Assembly (NCBI GenBank): GCA_030598625.1
Contig: JAUVPO010000107.1
Span: forward strand, 1 to 6,660
Source of the DNA: Deferribacteres bacterium
Lineage (GTDB): Bacteria > Nitrospirota > Thermodesulfovibrionia > UBA6902
Direction: 5' to 3'
Length of the DNA: 6,660 nucleotides
How positions within the stretch are numbered: position 1 is the first letter of the stretch; each line of letters begins with the position of its first letter. Below are positions 1 to 6,086 of this stretch, piece after piece. The position numbers and the translations under genes were made by a program. The notes beneath the pieces were generated by a model. The model was not told the origin of the DNA. It was given only the letters and a program-made list of their open reading frames with translations, and made no database searches.

Positions 1-1276
1 CATGCCTGATCCCGAAGCGCTGACCGGTCCTTGAGACTGCCGACATCAATATCCGGGCATCGGTTGTAACATCGACCTTTTCAACTATTCCCGTGCATAT
101 ATCGCATGTACCGCAGTTTTCATCCCCGTAGCTCTCGCCGAAATATTCAAGGAGCTGTCTGCGCCTGCATACATTATTAGACGCATACCTTACCGTCTGG
201 TTCAATTTGTACATCGCAACGGCCTTCTCGTTATCTTCAGGGATCTGATCAATGAAATATCTTATCCTCGGGATATCTTCCCTTCCAAAGAAGAGAATGC
301 ATTCGGCAGGCTCACCGTCACGGCCTGCCCGGCCTGTCTCCTGGTAATAACCCTCGATGTTCTTTGGAAGGTCGGCATGGATGACAAACCGCACATTGGA
401 TTTGTCTATTCCCATGCCAAAGGCAATCGTCGCTACAATAACACCTGCTTCATCCCTGTTAAATGCCTCCTGGTTTTTCTTCCGTTCTTCCTGCGTGAGT
501 CCTGCATGGTAAGGCAACGCCTTAATGCCTTTCAATGTCAGTTCATCAGCCAGGGCAGTTACAGAGTCTCTTGTCGTACGGTAGATTATTCCCGGCTCAT
601 CTTTATGTTTTGAGAAAAATTCCAGTAGCTGCGCCTTCAGCCCCCTTTTCGGCATTACCTTATAAAAAAGATTCGGCCTGTTAAAAGAGGCCCGTACGGT
701 AAAAGGTGACCTGAGTCCCAGTTTATTGATAATGTCGTCCTGTACCTTGCGTGTGGCAGTTGCCGTAAATGCGGCAACCGGGACTTTGGGAAATGACTTC
801 GTAATCCCGGAAAGACTAAGGTAATCAGGGCGGAAATCATGGCCCCACTCCGAGACGCAGTGCGCCTCATCTATTGCAAAGAGGGAAATGGGAACGCCCT
901 TCAGCGTTTCGAGAAACCCGGACATGGCAAAGCGTTCAGGAGCAATATAGAGCAGCTCCAGGGAATGGTTTCTCAGGTCGCGGTACACTGCAGACGCCTC
1001 GCCATTTGACAATGAACTGTTTATAAACGCCGCCGAGATGCCGTTCTCACGCGCAGCATCCACCTGGTCCTTCATCAGGGAGATGAGCGGGCTGATAACA
1101 ACAATAGTGCCTTTCGTTATTTTGGAAGGCAGCTGATAGCAGAGAGATTTCCCCCCGCCGGTCGGCATGACGGCAAAGACATCCTTTTTATCCAGGATAT
1201 TTTTGATAATGGCTTCCTGGTTGGGGCGGAACGCCTCAAATCCGAAGACCTTTTTCAGAGTATCAATCATCTGCAT
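1..1276 (-). CDS. recQ: ATP-dependent DNA helicase RecQ (C-terminus beyond the window)
   Basis: RecQ is a 3'-5' superfamily 2 DNA helicase that acts in recombination and repair of stalled or broken forks. About 425 residues are visible, in family order: motif 0 (FRPNQEAI, about 16-23), Walker A (MPTGGGKS, 37-44), motif II DEAH (136-139) followed by CVSEWGHDFRPDY, motif III (FTATAT), and motif VI (QETGRAGRDG). The RecQ zinc site has Cys370, Cys388, Cys391 and Cys394. The visible part stops in the start of the winged-helix domain (RTGQRFGI), so the rest of that domain and any HRDC domain lie outside. The start is ATG at 1276. A second in-frame ATG lies at 1270, and an in-frame TGA lies just upstream with no earlier start between. 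No good Shine-Dalgarno site precedes either ATG, but TATAAT abuts the first. No frame damage was seen. Confidence 0.96.
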   Translation of the reverse strand, partial: MQMIDTLKKVFGFEAFRPNQEAIIKNILDKKDVFAVMPTGGGKSLCYQLPSKITKGTIVVISPLISLMKDQVDAARENGISAAFINSSLSNGEASAVYRDLRNHSLELLYIAPERFAMSGFLETLKGVPISLFAIDEAHCVSEWGHDFRPDYLSLSGITKSFPKVPVAAFTATATRKVQDDIINKLGLRSPFTVRASFNRPNLFYKVMPKRGLKAQLLEFFSKHKDEPGIIYRTTRDSVTALADELTLKGIKALPYHAGLTQEERKKNQEAFNRDEAGVIVATIAFGMGIDKSNVRFVIHADLPKNIEGYYQETGRAGRDGEPAECILFFGREDIPRIRYFIDQIPEDNEKAVAMYKLNQTVRYASNNVCRRRQLLEYFGESYGDENCGTCDICTGIVEKVDVTTDARILMSAVSRTGQRFGIRH

Positions 1277-1455
1277 ATTATACGTTAGGCTTTCTCAAAA
1301 AACTTCATAGCATCTAACCCGGCAAACCAGAGGGGCCGTTATAAGAGGGAGACAAATATCAGTATGAAAAATTGGAAATTCCCTGAAAGCATGTCCCCTA
1401 CAGACTTTTTATTTATAACATAAATGCTGCTGAATGTAAAATGGATATTATCAAA

Positions 1456-1557
1456 TGTAGGGGCAGGCCCCCGTGCCTGCCTGACGGTAGACAGGCCTGC
1501 CTGCCTGGCTTGCGCAAGCCTTGCAGGCAGGGCAACCACAGAGGGATTGCCCCTACA
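1456..1557. mobile_element. 102-bp palindromic miniature element (MITE/REP-like)
   Basis: The ends are perfect 10-bp terminal inverted repeats, TGTAGGGGCA (1456-1465) and TGCCCCTACA (1548-1557). Inside are three nested hairpins. The left one is GGCAGGC/GCCTGCC (1462-1468 with 1475-1481). The central one is 1496-1531, built round the 14-bp perfect palindrome GGCTTGCGCAAGCC (1507-1520). The right one is GGGCAA/TTGCCC (1530-1535 with 1547-1552). The region is clearly more GC-rich than its flanks. Short non-coding elements with these GTAGGGGCA-type ends recur in many environmental bacterial genomes, and I recall this from general knowledge rather than a search. Mobilisation in trans by a REP-associated tyrosine (IS200-like) transposase is inference, and no transposase is in the window. 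No convincing target-site duplication is visible. Open frames crossing it on both strands are by-products of the repeat. The rest of the 1277-1661 spacer holds no gene I can support. Confidence 0.75.
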
Positions 1558-1625
1558 ACAGCAGATCAGGCATACCAAACATGCCCGCCACTTTCATATA
1601 ATGCGGATTAGATAATGCCAGATAA

Positions 1626-1655
1626 CTTGCAATATTGTAAATTGCAAGCTATACT
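1626..1655 (+). promoter_or_regulatory. Promoter with overlapping inverted repeat, upstream of the AAA_14/DUF4143 ATPase
   Basis: A sigma70-like pair is visible: TTGCAA (1627-1632, 4 of 6 to consensus) and TATACT (1650-1655, 5 of 6) with a 17-bp spacer. An 8-bp perfect inverted repeat, CTTGCAAT (1626-1633) and ATTGCAAG (1641-1648), has a 7-bp spacer. It covers the -35 box and runs to within 2 bp of the -10 box. The spacer holds a third degenerate half-site (ATTGTAA). A protein bound here should block RNA polymerase, so this is a candidate operator. The predicted transcription start, about 7 bp after the -10, falls on the A of the ATG at 1662. Confidence 0.55.
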
Positions 1656-1661
1656 TTCAAT

Positions 1662-2813
1662 ATGCATACTTACATAAAACGTCAAATCGAACCGGACATA
1701 AAGAAAAACCTCAGGGATTTTCCGGTTGTTGCAATTCTGGGGCCCCGTCAATGCGGCAAGTCTACTCTCGCAAAACGGATTATTTCTTCCAGGGTCAAAT
1801 CTGTTTACCTTGACCTGGAACTTGACTCGGACCTGGGAAAAATTGAAGACCCGGAGTTCTTTTTATCTCAGCATGAAAATAAACTTGTCTGTATTGATGA
1901 AATACAGAGAAAGCCTGATCTTTTCAAGACATTGCGAGGACTGATTGACCGGAAAAGAAGGAACGGACGTTTCCTGATTTTAGGGTCGGCATCAAGAGAC
2001 CTGATCCGCCAGAGTTCTGAAAGCCTTGCGGGAAGGATCTGCTATATGGAGCTGACGCCTTTTCATTTTTCTGAAGTCTCAAATGCCGGCAAACCTGATT
2101 TAATGAAATTATGGTCGAGGGGTGGATTTCCCGACAGTTTTTTATCGAGATCAAATCAGTCGAGCACAACATGGAGGGAAAACTTTATCAGGACGTTTCT
2201 TGAAAGAGACATTCCCCAGCTGGGATTCAGAATTCCCGCCCGGACACTGAGACGTCTCTGGACCATGCTTGCACATTCACATGGACAGATACTAAACAGT
2301 TCCAGACTTGGAGAGTCGATCGGGGTAAGCCACACGACAATCCGGTCATATCTCGATATATTATCACAGACTTTCATGCTCAGACTTGTTCAACCCTTTC
2401 ACTCAAACGTAAAAAAGAGAATTATAAAGTCTTCAAAAGTATATGTAAGAGATTCAGGCATACTCCATTCACTTCTGGGGATAGAGAACAAAAATGATTT
2501 ATTCGGGCACCCTGTATTCGGCAGTTCCTGGGAAGGATTTGCATTGGAAAATGTCCTGTCCGCATACCCTGGGTATAATCCATACTTTTACCGCACATCA
2601 TCAGGAGTTGAAATCGATCTCGTGCTGGAAAAAGGAACAAAAAGAATAGCCTTTGAATTTAAGTCATCAAAGAGCCCCGTACCATCAAAAGGGTTTTACC
2701 TGGCATTAAAGGATCTGTCTGTCAACCGGGCCTTTATCATATCGCCGGTCGATGAACAGTATCAGTTAAGAAGCAATGTTGTAGTAGCACCGCTGCATGC
2801 GTTCATTAAATAG
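1662..2813 (+). CDS. AAA_14/DUF4143 ATPase with PD-(D/E)XK-like C-terminal domain
   Basis: This is a 383-residue P-loop ATPase of the AAA_14 plus DUF4143 architecture, and the length is normal for the family. Walker A is GPRQCGKST (27-35) and Walker B is LVCIDEIQ (75-82, Asp79-Glu80). A sensor-1-like strand FLILGSAS (104-111) is followed by the family motif ESLAGRI (120-126), which contains a likely arginine finger. A helix-turn-helix-like stretch (LGESIGVSHTTIRSYLDIL) lies in the middle. The C-terminal part has the family WEGF motif, then GVEIDLVL (Asp319) and FEFKSS (Glu332, Lys334). This is the spacing of a PD-(D/E)XK nuclease fold, and activity is unproven. These proteins are common in variable, accessory regions of prokaryotic genomes. 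Their substrate and physiological role are not settled. No Shine-Dalgarno precedes ATG 1662, and the promoter position suggests a leaderless mRNA. The 3' end overlaps the convergent lipoprotein remnant by 8 bp. Confidence 0.9.
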   Translation: MHTYIKRQIEPDIKKNLRDFPVVAILGPRQCGKSTLAKRIISSRVKSVYLDLELDSDLGKIEDPEFFLSQHENKLVCIDEIQRKPDLFKTLRGLIDRKRRNGRFLILGSASRDLIRQSSESLAGRICYMELTPFHFSEVSNAGKPDLMKLWSRGGFPDSFLSRSNQSSTTWRENFIRTFLERDIPQLGFRIPARTLRRLWTMLAHSHGQILNSSRLGESIGVSHTTIRSYLDILSQTFMLRLVQPFHSNVKKRIIKSSKVYVRDSGILHSLLGIENKNDLFGHPVFGSSWEGFALENVLSAYPGYNPYFYRTSSGVEIDLVLEKGTKRIAFEFKSSKSPVPSKGFYLALKDLSVNRAFIISPVDEQYQLRSNVVVAPLHAFIK

Positions 2814-2966
2814 GCCGTTCTTCCGGAGGCTCACATACTTGAGGAGCTAAACCAGAAACTTCCCCGCTTTCATTTGTAGCGTCTCCTCCGCTGCCTCCTT
2901 TAGAACCACAGGCAATTAAAAAAAAGATATGCTTGCAATTATCAAAAATACTTTTGGGAATCTCAT
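2806..2966 (-). pseudogene. Small lipoprotein gene split by a frameshift in a T8 run
   Basis: The frame opens at ATG 2966 after a strong Shine-Dalgarno (AAAGGGGG at 2971-2978, 4-bp gap). It encodes MRFPKVFLIIASISFF, a basic N-terminus plus hydrophobic core, then hits TAA (2916-2918) straight after a run of eight T's (2918-2925). The next frame continues as LIACGSKGGSGG, a textbook lipobox (L-I-A-C) with a Gly/Ser linker, and stays open to TAA at 2806-2808. One extra T would join them into a roughly 53-residue prolipoprotein with the lipidated Cys at 20 and one later Cys (CEPPEERPI at the end). The signal peptide and lipobox fall exactly either side of the frameshift, which strongly suggests one gene. 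It may be phase-variable by slippage in the T run, a decayed gene, or intact with a sequencing error. The mature function is unknown. It is transcribed divergently from the PilZ gene and converges on the ATPase gene, overlapping its end by 8 bp. Confidence 0.7.
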
Positions 2967-2990
2967 CTCTCCCCCTTTAAAATTCATTAA

Positions 2991-2996
2991 ATTATA
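2991..2996 (-). promoter_or_regulatory. Candidate -10 box of the small lipoprotein gene
   Basis: On the minus strand a perfect TATAAT lies about 25 bp upstream of ATG 2966. The best -35 candidate, TTGCGT (3016-3021), is weak (3 of 6) and sits at a long 19-bp spacing. The site is in an AT-rich tract, so a chance match is possible. The rest of the 2967-3176 divergent region is AT-rich. It contains a short dyad TTGAG-TTTT-CTCAA (3054-3067) and no promoter for the PilZ gene that I would call firmly. Confidence 0.3.
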
Positions 2997-3176
2997 TAAG
3001 TCCTATTAAATAGATACGCAACATCAATGCCGAACGCTAACTCTTTAATTTAATTGAGTTTTCTCAAATCATTTCATACATAAACTGTAAAATTCCATTG
3101 AAAAATGTAAAGAGTATCGACTTCCCCCGCTTAAGCCACTCAATAATTTACCGATAAGTAAAATAAGGAGAATTAT

Positions 3177-3893
3177 ATGGATGTGCCCGCACCTGGAAAG
3201 ACCAGGGAATTTCACAGAATACGATATCCTGCTTTTTACAGGCCGAAAATCAGAATTCTGGGTGACGATTGTGACAGCGAAACCATAGAGTTATCTGAAA
3301 AAGGTGTCAGGTTCCGCTATCAGGGGCCGGCGAAATTAATTGCCGGGTTGAAAATAAAGATGAATATAACTTTTTATGACGGCGAATCTTTTCAGCTCAA
3401 AGGAGAGCTTTTGAGAGTTAGAGAAGAAGATGTATTAAGACGTCTCAAAGGAGAGCTTTTGAGAATTAGAAGAAAAGACGTAATCATGCGTTTTTCAGAA
3501 AGCGTTCCAATATACCGGCTAATAAATGAGCAGCAATATATGAAATATATTGCTATGCCTCACACTGGAAGGACAAGGCAATTTCACAGGATACGGTATC
3601 CCCTCTCCTTCCGGCCGAAAGTCAGAATTCAGGGTGAAGATTGCGACTATAGAGCTGTAGAGTTGTCTGAACGCGGGGTCAGGTTCCTCTATAAGGGACC
3701 GGCGCGATTAAGCGCGGGGCTGGAAATAGAGGTGAATATAACTTTTTCTGACGGCGAGTCTTTTCAGCTCAAAGGAGAACTTTTGAGAGTCGCAAAACAA
3801 GACGTCATCATGCGTTTTTCAGGAAGTCTTACGACAAATAGACTTATGAAGGAACAGTTATATATAAAGAATCATGTTATCGGCCATATTTAA
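3177..3893 (+). CDS. Tandem double PilZ-domain protein (putative c-di-GMP sensor)
   Basis: The 238 residues form a six-residue leader plus two copies of one PilZ unit (7-130 and 131-238). PilZ domains bind cyclic di-GMP through RxxxR and a downstream (D/N)xSxxG. Both copies have RxxxR (R10-EFH-R14 and R134-QFH-R138). In both, the second motif reads ExSxxG (E38-L-S-E-K-G43 and E162-L-S-E-R-G167), with Glu replacing Asp/Asn, so binding is likely but unproven. Copy 1 carries an extra 16 residues (LKGELLR repeated at 74-89 and 90-105) that should add to or distort a beta hairpin. There is no signal peptide, membrane segment or attached enzymatic domain, so it should be a cytoplasmic stand-alone adaptor. 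A strong Shine-Dalgarno (AAGGAG, 3165-3170) sits 6 bp before the ATG. It is divergent from the small lipoprotein gene and ends 28 bp from the convergent radical SAM gene. Confidence 0.85.
   Translation: MDVPAPGKTREFHRIRYPAFYRPKIRILGDDCDSETIELSEKGVRFRYQGPAKLIAGLKIKMNITFYDGESFQLKGELLRVREEDVLRRLKGELLRIRRKDVIMRFSESVPIYRLINEQQYMKYIAMPHTGRTRQFHRIRYPLSFRPKVRIQGEDCDYRAVELSERGVRFLYKGPARLSAGLEIEVNITFSDGESFQLKGELLRVAKQDVIMRFSGSLTTNRLMKEQLYIKNHVIGHI
3195..3890 (+). repeat. Complete tandem duplication of a PilZ unit
   Basis: Copy 1 is 3195-3566 (372 bp) and copy 2 is 3567-3890 (324 bp). The 48-bp difference is the extra duplication in copy 1. Similarity spans the whole unit, including the C-terminal tails (RLINEQQYMK against RLMKEQLYIK). 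DNA identity is still high in places: around 3367-3419 and 3739-3791 only a handful of bases differ. This points to a fairly recent intragenic duplication. Confidence 0.85.
3396..3491 (+). repeat. 48-bp in-frame tandem duplication inside PilZ copy 1
   Basis: Two adjacent 48-bp units (3396-3443 and 3444-3491) share an identical first 21 bp and diverge afterwards. They encode residues 74-89 and 90-105, both starting LKGELLR. The single corresponding stretch in PilZ copy 2 is 3768-3815. The first unit keeps the upstream context of copy 2 (FQ before it). The second keeps the downstream context (DVIMRFS after it), as expected for a tandem duplication. Confidence 0.88.
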
Positions 3894-3921
3894 CCCAAAA
3901 AATGCAGACTGGTCTTTTCCT

Positions 3922-5001
3922 TCACAGCTGCAAATATTCCTTCAGCAGTTTTGGATATAAACGGGGATTAAACAGAATGTTTGTCATCAGATAACATTCA
4001 TGAGTGCAAAAACAGCCGTTGTCCTTTATGGACCTGATTATACTCTGACTTTTTTTATTTTTTCGCAGCCTTTCAATATCATACCCGCTATCTCTTAAAT
4101 TCCCGAGTTTCATTGAAAAGGATTCGCACGGATATACATCCCCCGACTCTGTCAGTACAAGGTTTAATTTCCCGGCATAACAGGGGACCATCTGCCTTTT
4201 CCGGACCCCGGTTTCGTAGATAAGACGGCGCTGCAGAATGTCCTGTGCCGCCTTAAGCTTTGCCCCTTTAAAGCGGTAAATGCATGACTCCCTGTTTTTC
4301 AGGTTTGCCGCCAGTTCATTGATAGTCTCAAGATATTTCTCCATATCAACATCTTTAAGTCCGGGGTCGGCAACAGCTCCCCTGATAAGGGAAACGGTAT
4401 GCGTCCTGATCCTGTCCATGCCTTTCACTAACTCAATGACTTCGTCCATACTATCCTGGTTTGCCGAGCAGAAGACTGTATTGATGCCGAGTTCGAAATT
4501 CGGATACAGATCAAGCAGTGCTCCCAGGGCCTCATATGTCTTAATAGTCCGGTGGAAGCTGCCATTTCCCCTGATCGAATCGTGGACGTTTTCCGGTCCT
4601 TCCAGGGACAGTTTCACCGCGATAGTGCTCTGACTGCAGTGTTTAAGAACTGTTTCGATCTTTTCCTTTATCACATCCGTCATCAACCCGTTAGTGGGAA
4701 AAAGAATTATTGAAGGCCTGTTGTTCTTATAGAATACTTTTGCTATTTCAACGATATCATCCCTTAAAAATATCTCGCCCCCGGAAAACGCAAGCCACAG
4801 AAGCTTTCCCATTGAAGGAGATATTTTCCTGATCTCATCAAGAGACAATTCAGGCCGGTTTTCTGCTGAAAGGTTGTCGTCCGACAAATAAAAACAGAAG
4901 GGGCACCTGGCATTACATCTACGTGTAAGGAAAAAAGTGAGCTGTACAGGGCTTCGTTTCCAGAAAATTGAAGCTGCATGTCGAAATGGTGAATAAGACA
5001 T
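3922..5001 (-). CDS. Radical SAM protein with SPASM/Twitch-like C-terminus
   Basis: This 359-residue enzyme should bind a 4Fe-4S cluster and S-adenosylmethionine and start radical chemistry. The cluster motif is CNARCPFC (Cys29, Cys33, Cys36) after the usual first strand (LTFFLTRRC). The SAM-binding SGGE motif is at 73-76, and a later strand has KLSLEGP. The C-terminus has Cys274, then G287-x4-Cys292 (GDVYPC), then CFCTHEC (Cys330, 332, 336). This resembles a shortened SPASM/Twitch auxiliary-cluster domain, as in enzymes that modify peptides, amino sugars or sugars. The substrate cannot be read from the sequence, and no precursor peptide gene is visible nearby. The ATG follows the glycosyltransferase stop by 9 bp. 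A ribosome site (AAGGG) overlaps that stop, so the two are co-transcribed and probably translationally coupled. The gene ends 28 bp from the convergent PilZ gene. Confidence 0.88.
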   Translation of the reverse strand: MSYSPFRHAASIFWKRSPVQLTFFLTRRCNARCPFCFYLSDDNLSAENRPELSLDEIRKISPSMGKLLWLAFSGGEIFLRDDIVEIAKVFYKNNRPSIILFPTNGLMTDVIKEKIETVLKHCSQSTIAVKLSLEGPENVHDSIRGNGSFHRTIKTYEALGALLDLYPNFELGINTVFCSANQDSMDEVIELVKGMDRIRTHTVSLIRGAVADPGLKDVDMEKYLETINELAANLKNRESCIYRFKGAKLKAAQDILQRRLIYETGVRKRQMVPCYAGKLNLVLTESGDVYPCESFSMKLGNLRDSGYDIERLRKNKKSQSIIRSIKDNGCFCTHECYLMTNILFNPRLYPKLLKEYLQL

Positions 5002-5010
5002 TTCTGACCC

Positions 5011-5991
5011 TTACCTTAATATATGTTTAACTATACCTGCGATTGTCCCCATGACAATCGGCACAGGATAAAGCACAATATAATAAAGAGCGGCCAGCCC
5101 GGCAAACAGACCTCCCTTTGTCTCAAAAAAGGACTTAAACAGTCTCCTGTTCACATACATGTTAACTATTAAAATAAATACAGCCGGAATCAGGAATTCA
5201 TTCTTGTGAGTCAGGCCCCACATTAATAAAAGGACCAGATTCAGGCAATATGAAGCAACGTCTGTTTTAAGCTCTAACGAGGCAGTACCGGAGTCAGCGA
5301 GCAGGTCCCTGTTTTTGAGCGAGTACATATTCCAGTAAGCGGATTTTTTAAATGCATTGCGAAGTGAACGTACCAGCGAAAAATTAAATATGTGCCTGAC
5401 CTGGATCCCGGGATCCATTATCAGCCTGCATCCGGACCTCCGCAGCCTGTGGCTGAATTCAACATCCTCTATTATAGGTAAAAAAACCTCCGGGAATCCC
5501 CCGCTCTTCCTGAAAGTCAGGGCATCTATGATCATTGCATGGGCAGCAATATAGTCCGGATTATCATTCTTTTTAGTCTCCGAATAATTAACATAAACCG
5601 ACTGGAAAATGCTGAAAAAATCCTTATCATGAGGCATTCTTGTATATGTACCGCCGACAATAGTAGTCGAATCCGTTTCAGATAATGTTTTATTTACAAG
5701 CGAAAGAGTATCTTCCTGAAGCAGGCAGTCAGCATCTGTAAAGAATATAAAATCACCGGTGCTGCTCTCTGCACCGATATTCCTGGCCTTTGAAGTCCCG
5801 GAACGCTTTTCAATACAGACAAGCTTACAGGGGACTTTCTTTATAATCTCAACGGAATTATCCCCGGAACAGTCATCAACTACTACAACCTCAAAATCAG
5901 TGTATTTTGAGGCAAAAGCAGCTGTTAGGCATTCCCCGATAGTATCAGCGCCGTTATAGTTCGGTATTACAATTGAGATTCTTTTTTCCAT
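5011..5991 (-). CDS. Family 2 glycosyltransferase with C-terminal membrane segments
   Basis: This 326-residue GT-A-fold inverting glycosyltransferase transfers a sugar from a nucleotide sugar. The N-terminus is SIVIPNYNG (6-14), with the nucleotide-binding DDCS (39-42), RSGTSKARNIG (63-73), the metal-binding DAD (86-88), and an acidic ED (175-176) in IIEDVEFSHRLRRSG as the likely catalytic base. Hydrophobic stretches at about 245-261, 265-280 and 293-323 should anchor it in the inner membrane with the catalytic part in the cytoplasm. The acceptor and donor are unknown. I chose ATG 5991. In-frame GTG (5994) and TTG (5997) lie directly upstream and would add two residues. None has a clear Shine-Dalgarno. 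It is the first gene of a two-gene operon with the radical SAM gene. A role in envelope polysaccharide, glycolipid or glycosylated-product synthesis is inference. Confidence 0.9.
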   Translation of the reverse strand: MEKRISIVIPNYNGADTIGECLTAAFASKYTDFEVVVVDDCSGDNSVEIIKKVPCKLVCIEKRSGTSKARNIGAESSTGDFIFFTDADCLLQEDTLSLVNKTLSETDSTTIVGGTYTRMPHDKDFFSIFQSVYVNYSETKKNDNPDYIAAHAMIIDALTFRKSGGFPEVFLPIIEDVEFSHRLRRSGCRLIMDPGIQVRHIFNFSLVRSLRNAFKKSAYWNMYSLKNRDLLADSGTASLELKTDVASYCLNLVLLLMWGLTHKNEFLIPAVFILIVNMYVNRRLFKSFFETKGGLFAGLAALYYIVLYPVPIVMGTIAGIVKHILR

Positions 5992-6029
5992 CACCAAATA
6001 TACGCAAAATTACCGGTCATACGGATGTA

Positions 6030-6058
6030 TAGAAAATTTGGGCAATTAATATTATAAT
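6030..6058 (+). promoter_or_regulatory. Candidate promoter of the DsrE-like gene
   Basis: TAGAAA (6030-6035, 4 of 6) and a perfect TATAAT (6053-6058) are 17 bp apart. The predicted start near 6065 gives a leader of about 22 nt before ATG 6087. The -10 lies within a 12-bp palindrome (ATATTATAATAT, 6049-6060), so a second TATAAT on the minus strand (6051-6056) could serve the divergent glycosyltransferase gene. No good -35 is seen for that direction. Confidence 0.4.
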
Positions 6059-6086
6059 ATACTCTGTTCCCCGGGAATAATCACAA

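Noticed and set aside
377..870. Open frames 377-613 (plus) and 655-870 (minus) inside recQ
   Set aside because: They are shadow frames of the RecQ coding sequence, whose helicase motifs run uninterrupted through both regions.
1361..1422. A 19-codon plus-strand frame starting MKNWKFPESM with a distant AGAGGGAG upstream
   Set aside because: It is very short, has a poorly spaced ribosome site and no recognisable motif or family. Not enough to call a gene.
1339..1615. Open frames on both strands across the spacer (1339-1578 minus, 1424-1615 plus)
   Set aside because: Both run through the palindromic miniature element. They have no ribosome site or recognisable domain, and their composition follows the repeat.
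2932..2939. CTTGCAAT, identical to the half-site of the ATPase promoter dyad
   Set aside because: There is only one half-site with no matching partner, and it lies inside the lipoprotein signal-peptide codons. Probably chance.
3894..3921. AGAC-TG-GTCT flanked by A6 and T4 as a bidirectional terminator between the convergent PilZ and radical SAM genes
   Set aside because: The stem is only 4 bp with a 2-base loop, which is too weak to call an intrinsic terminator.
4280..4633. 117-codon plus-strand frame antisense to the radical SAM gene
   Set aside because: It is antisense to a well-supported enzyme gene, has no ribosome site or domain, and its Ser-rich composition fits a shadow.
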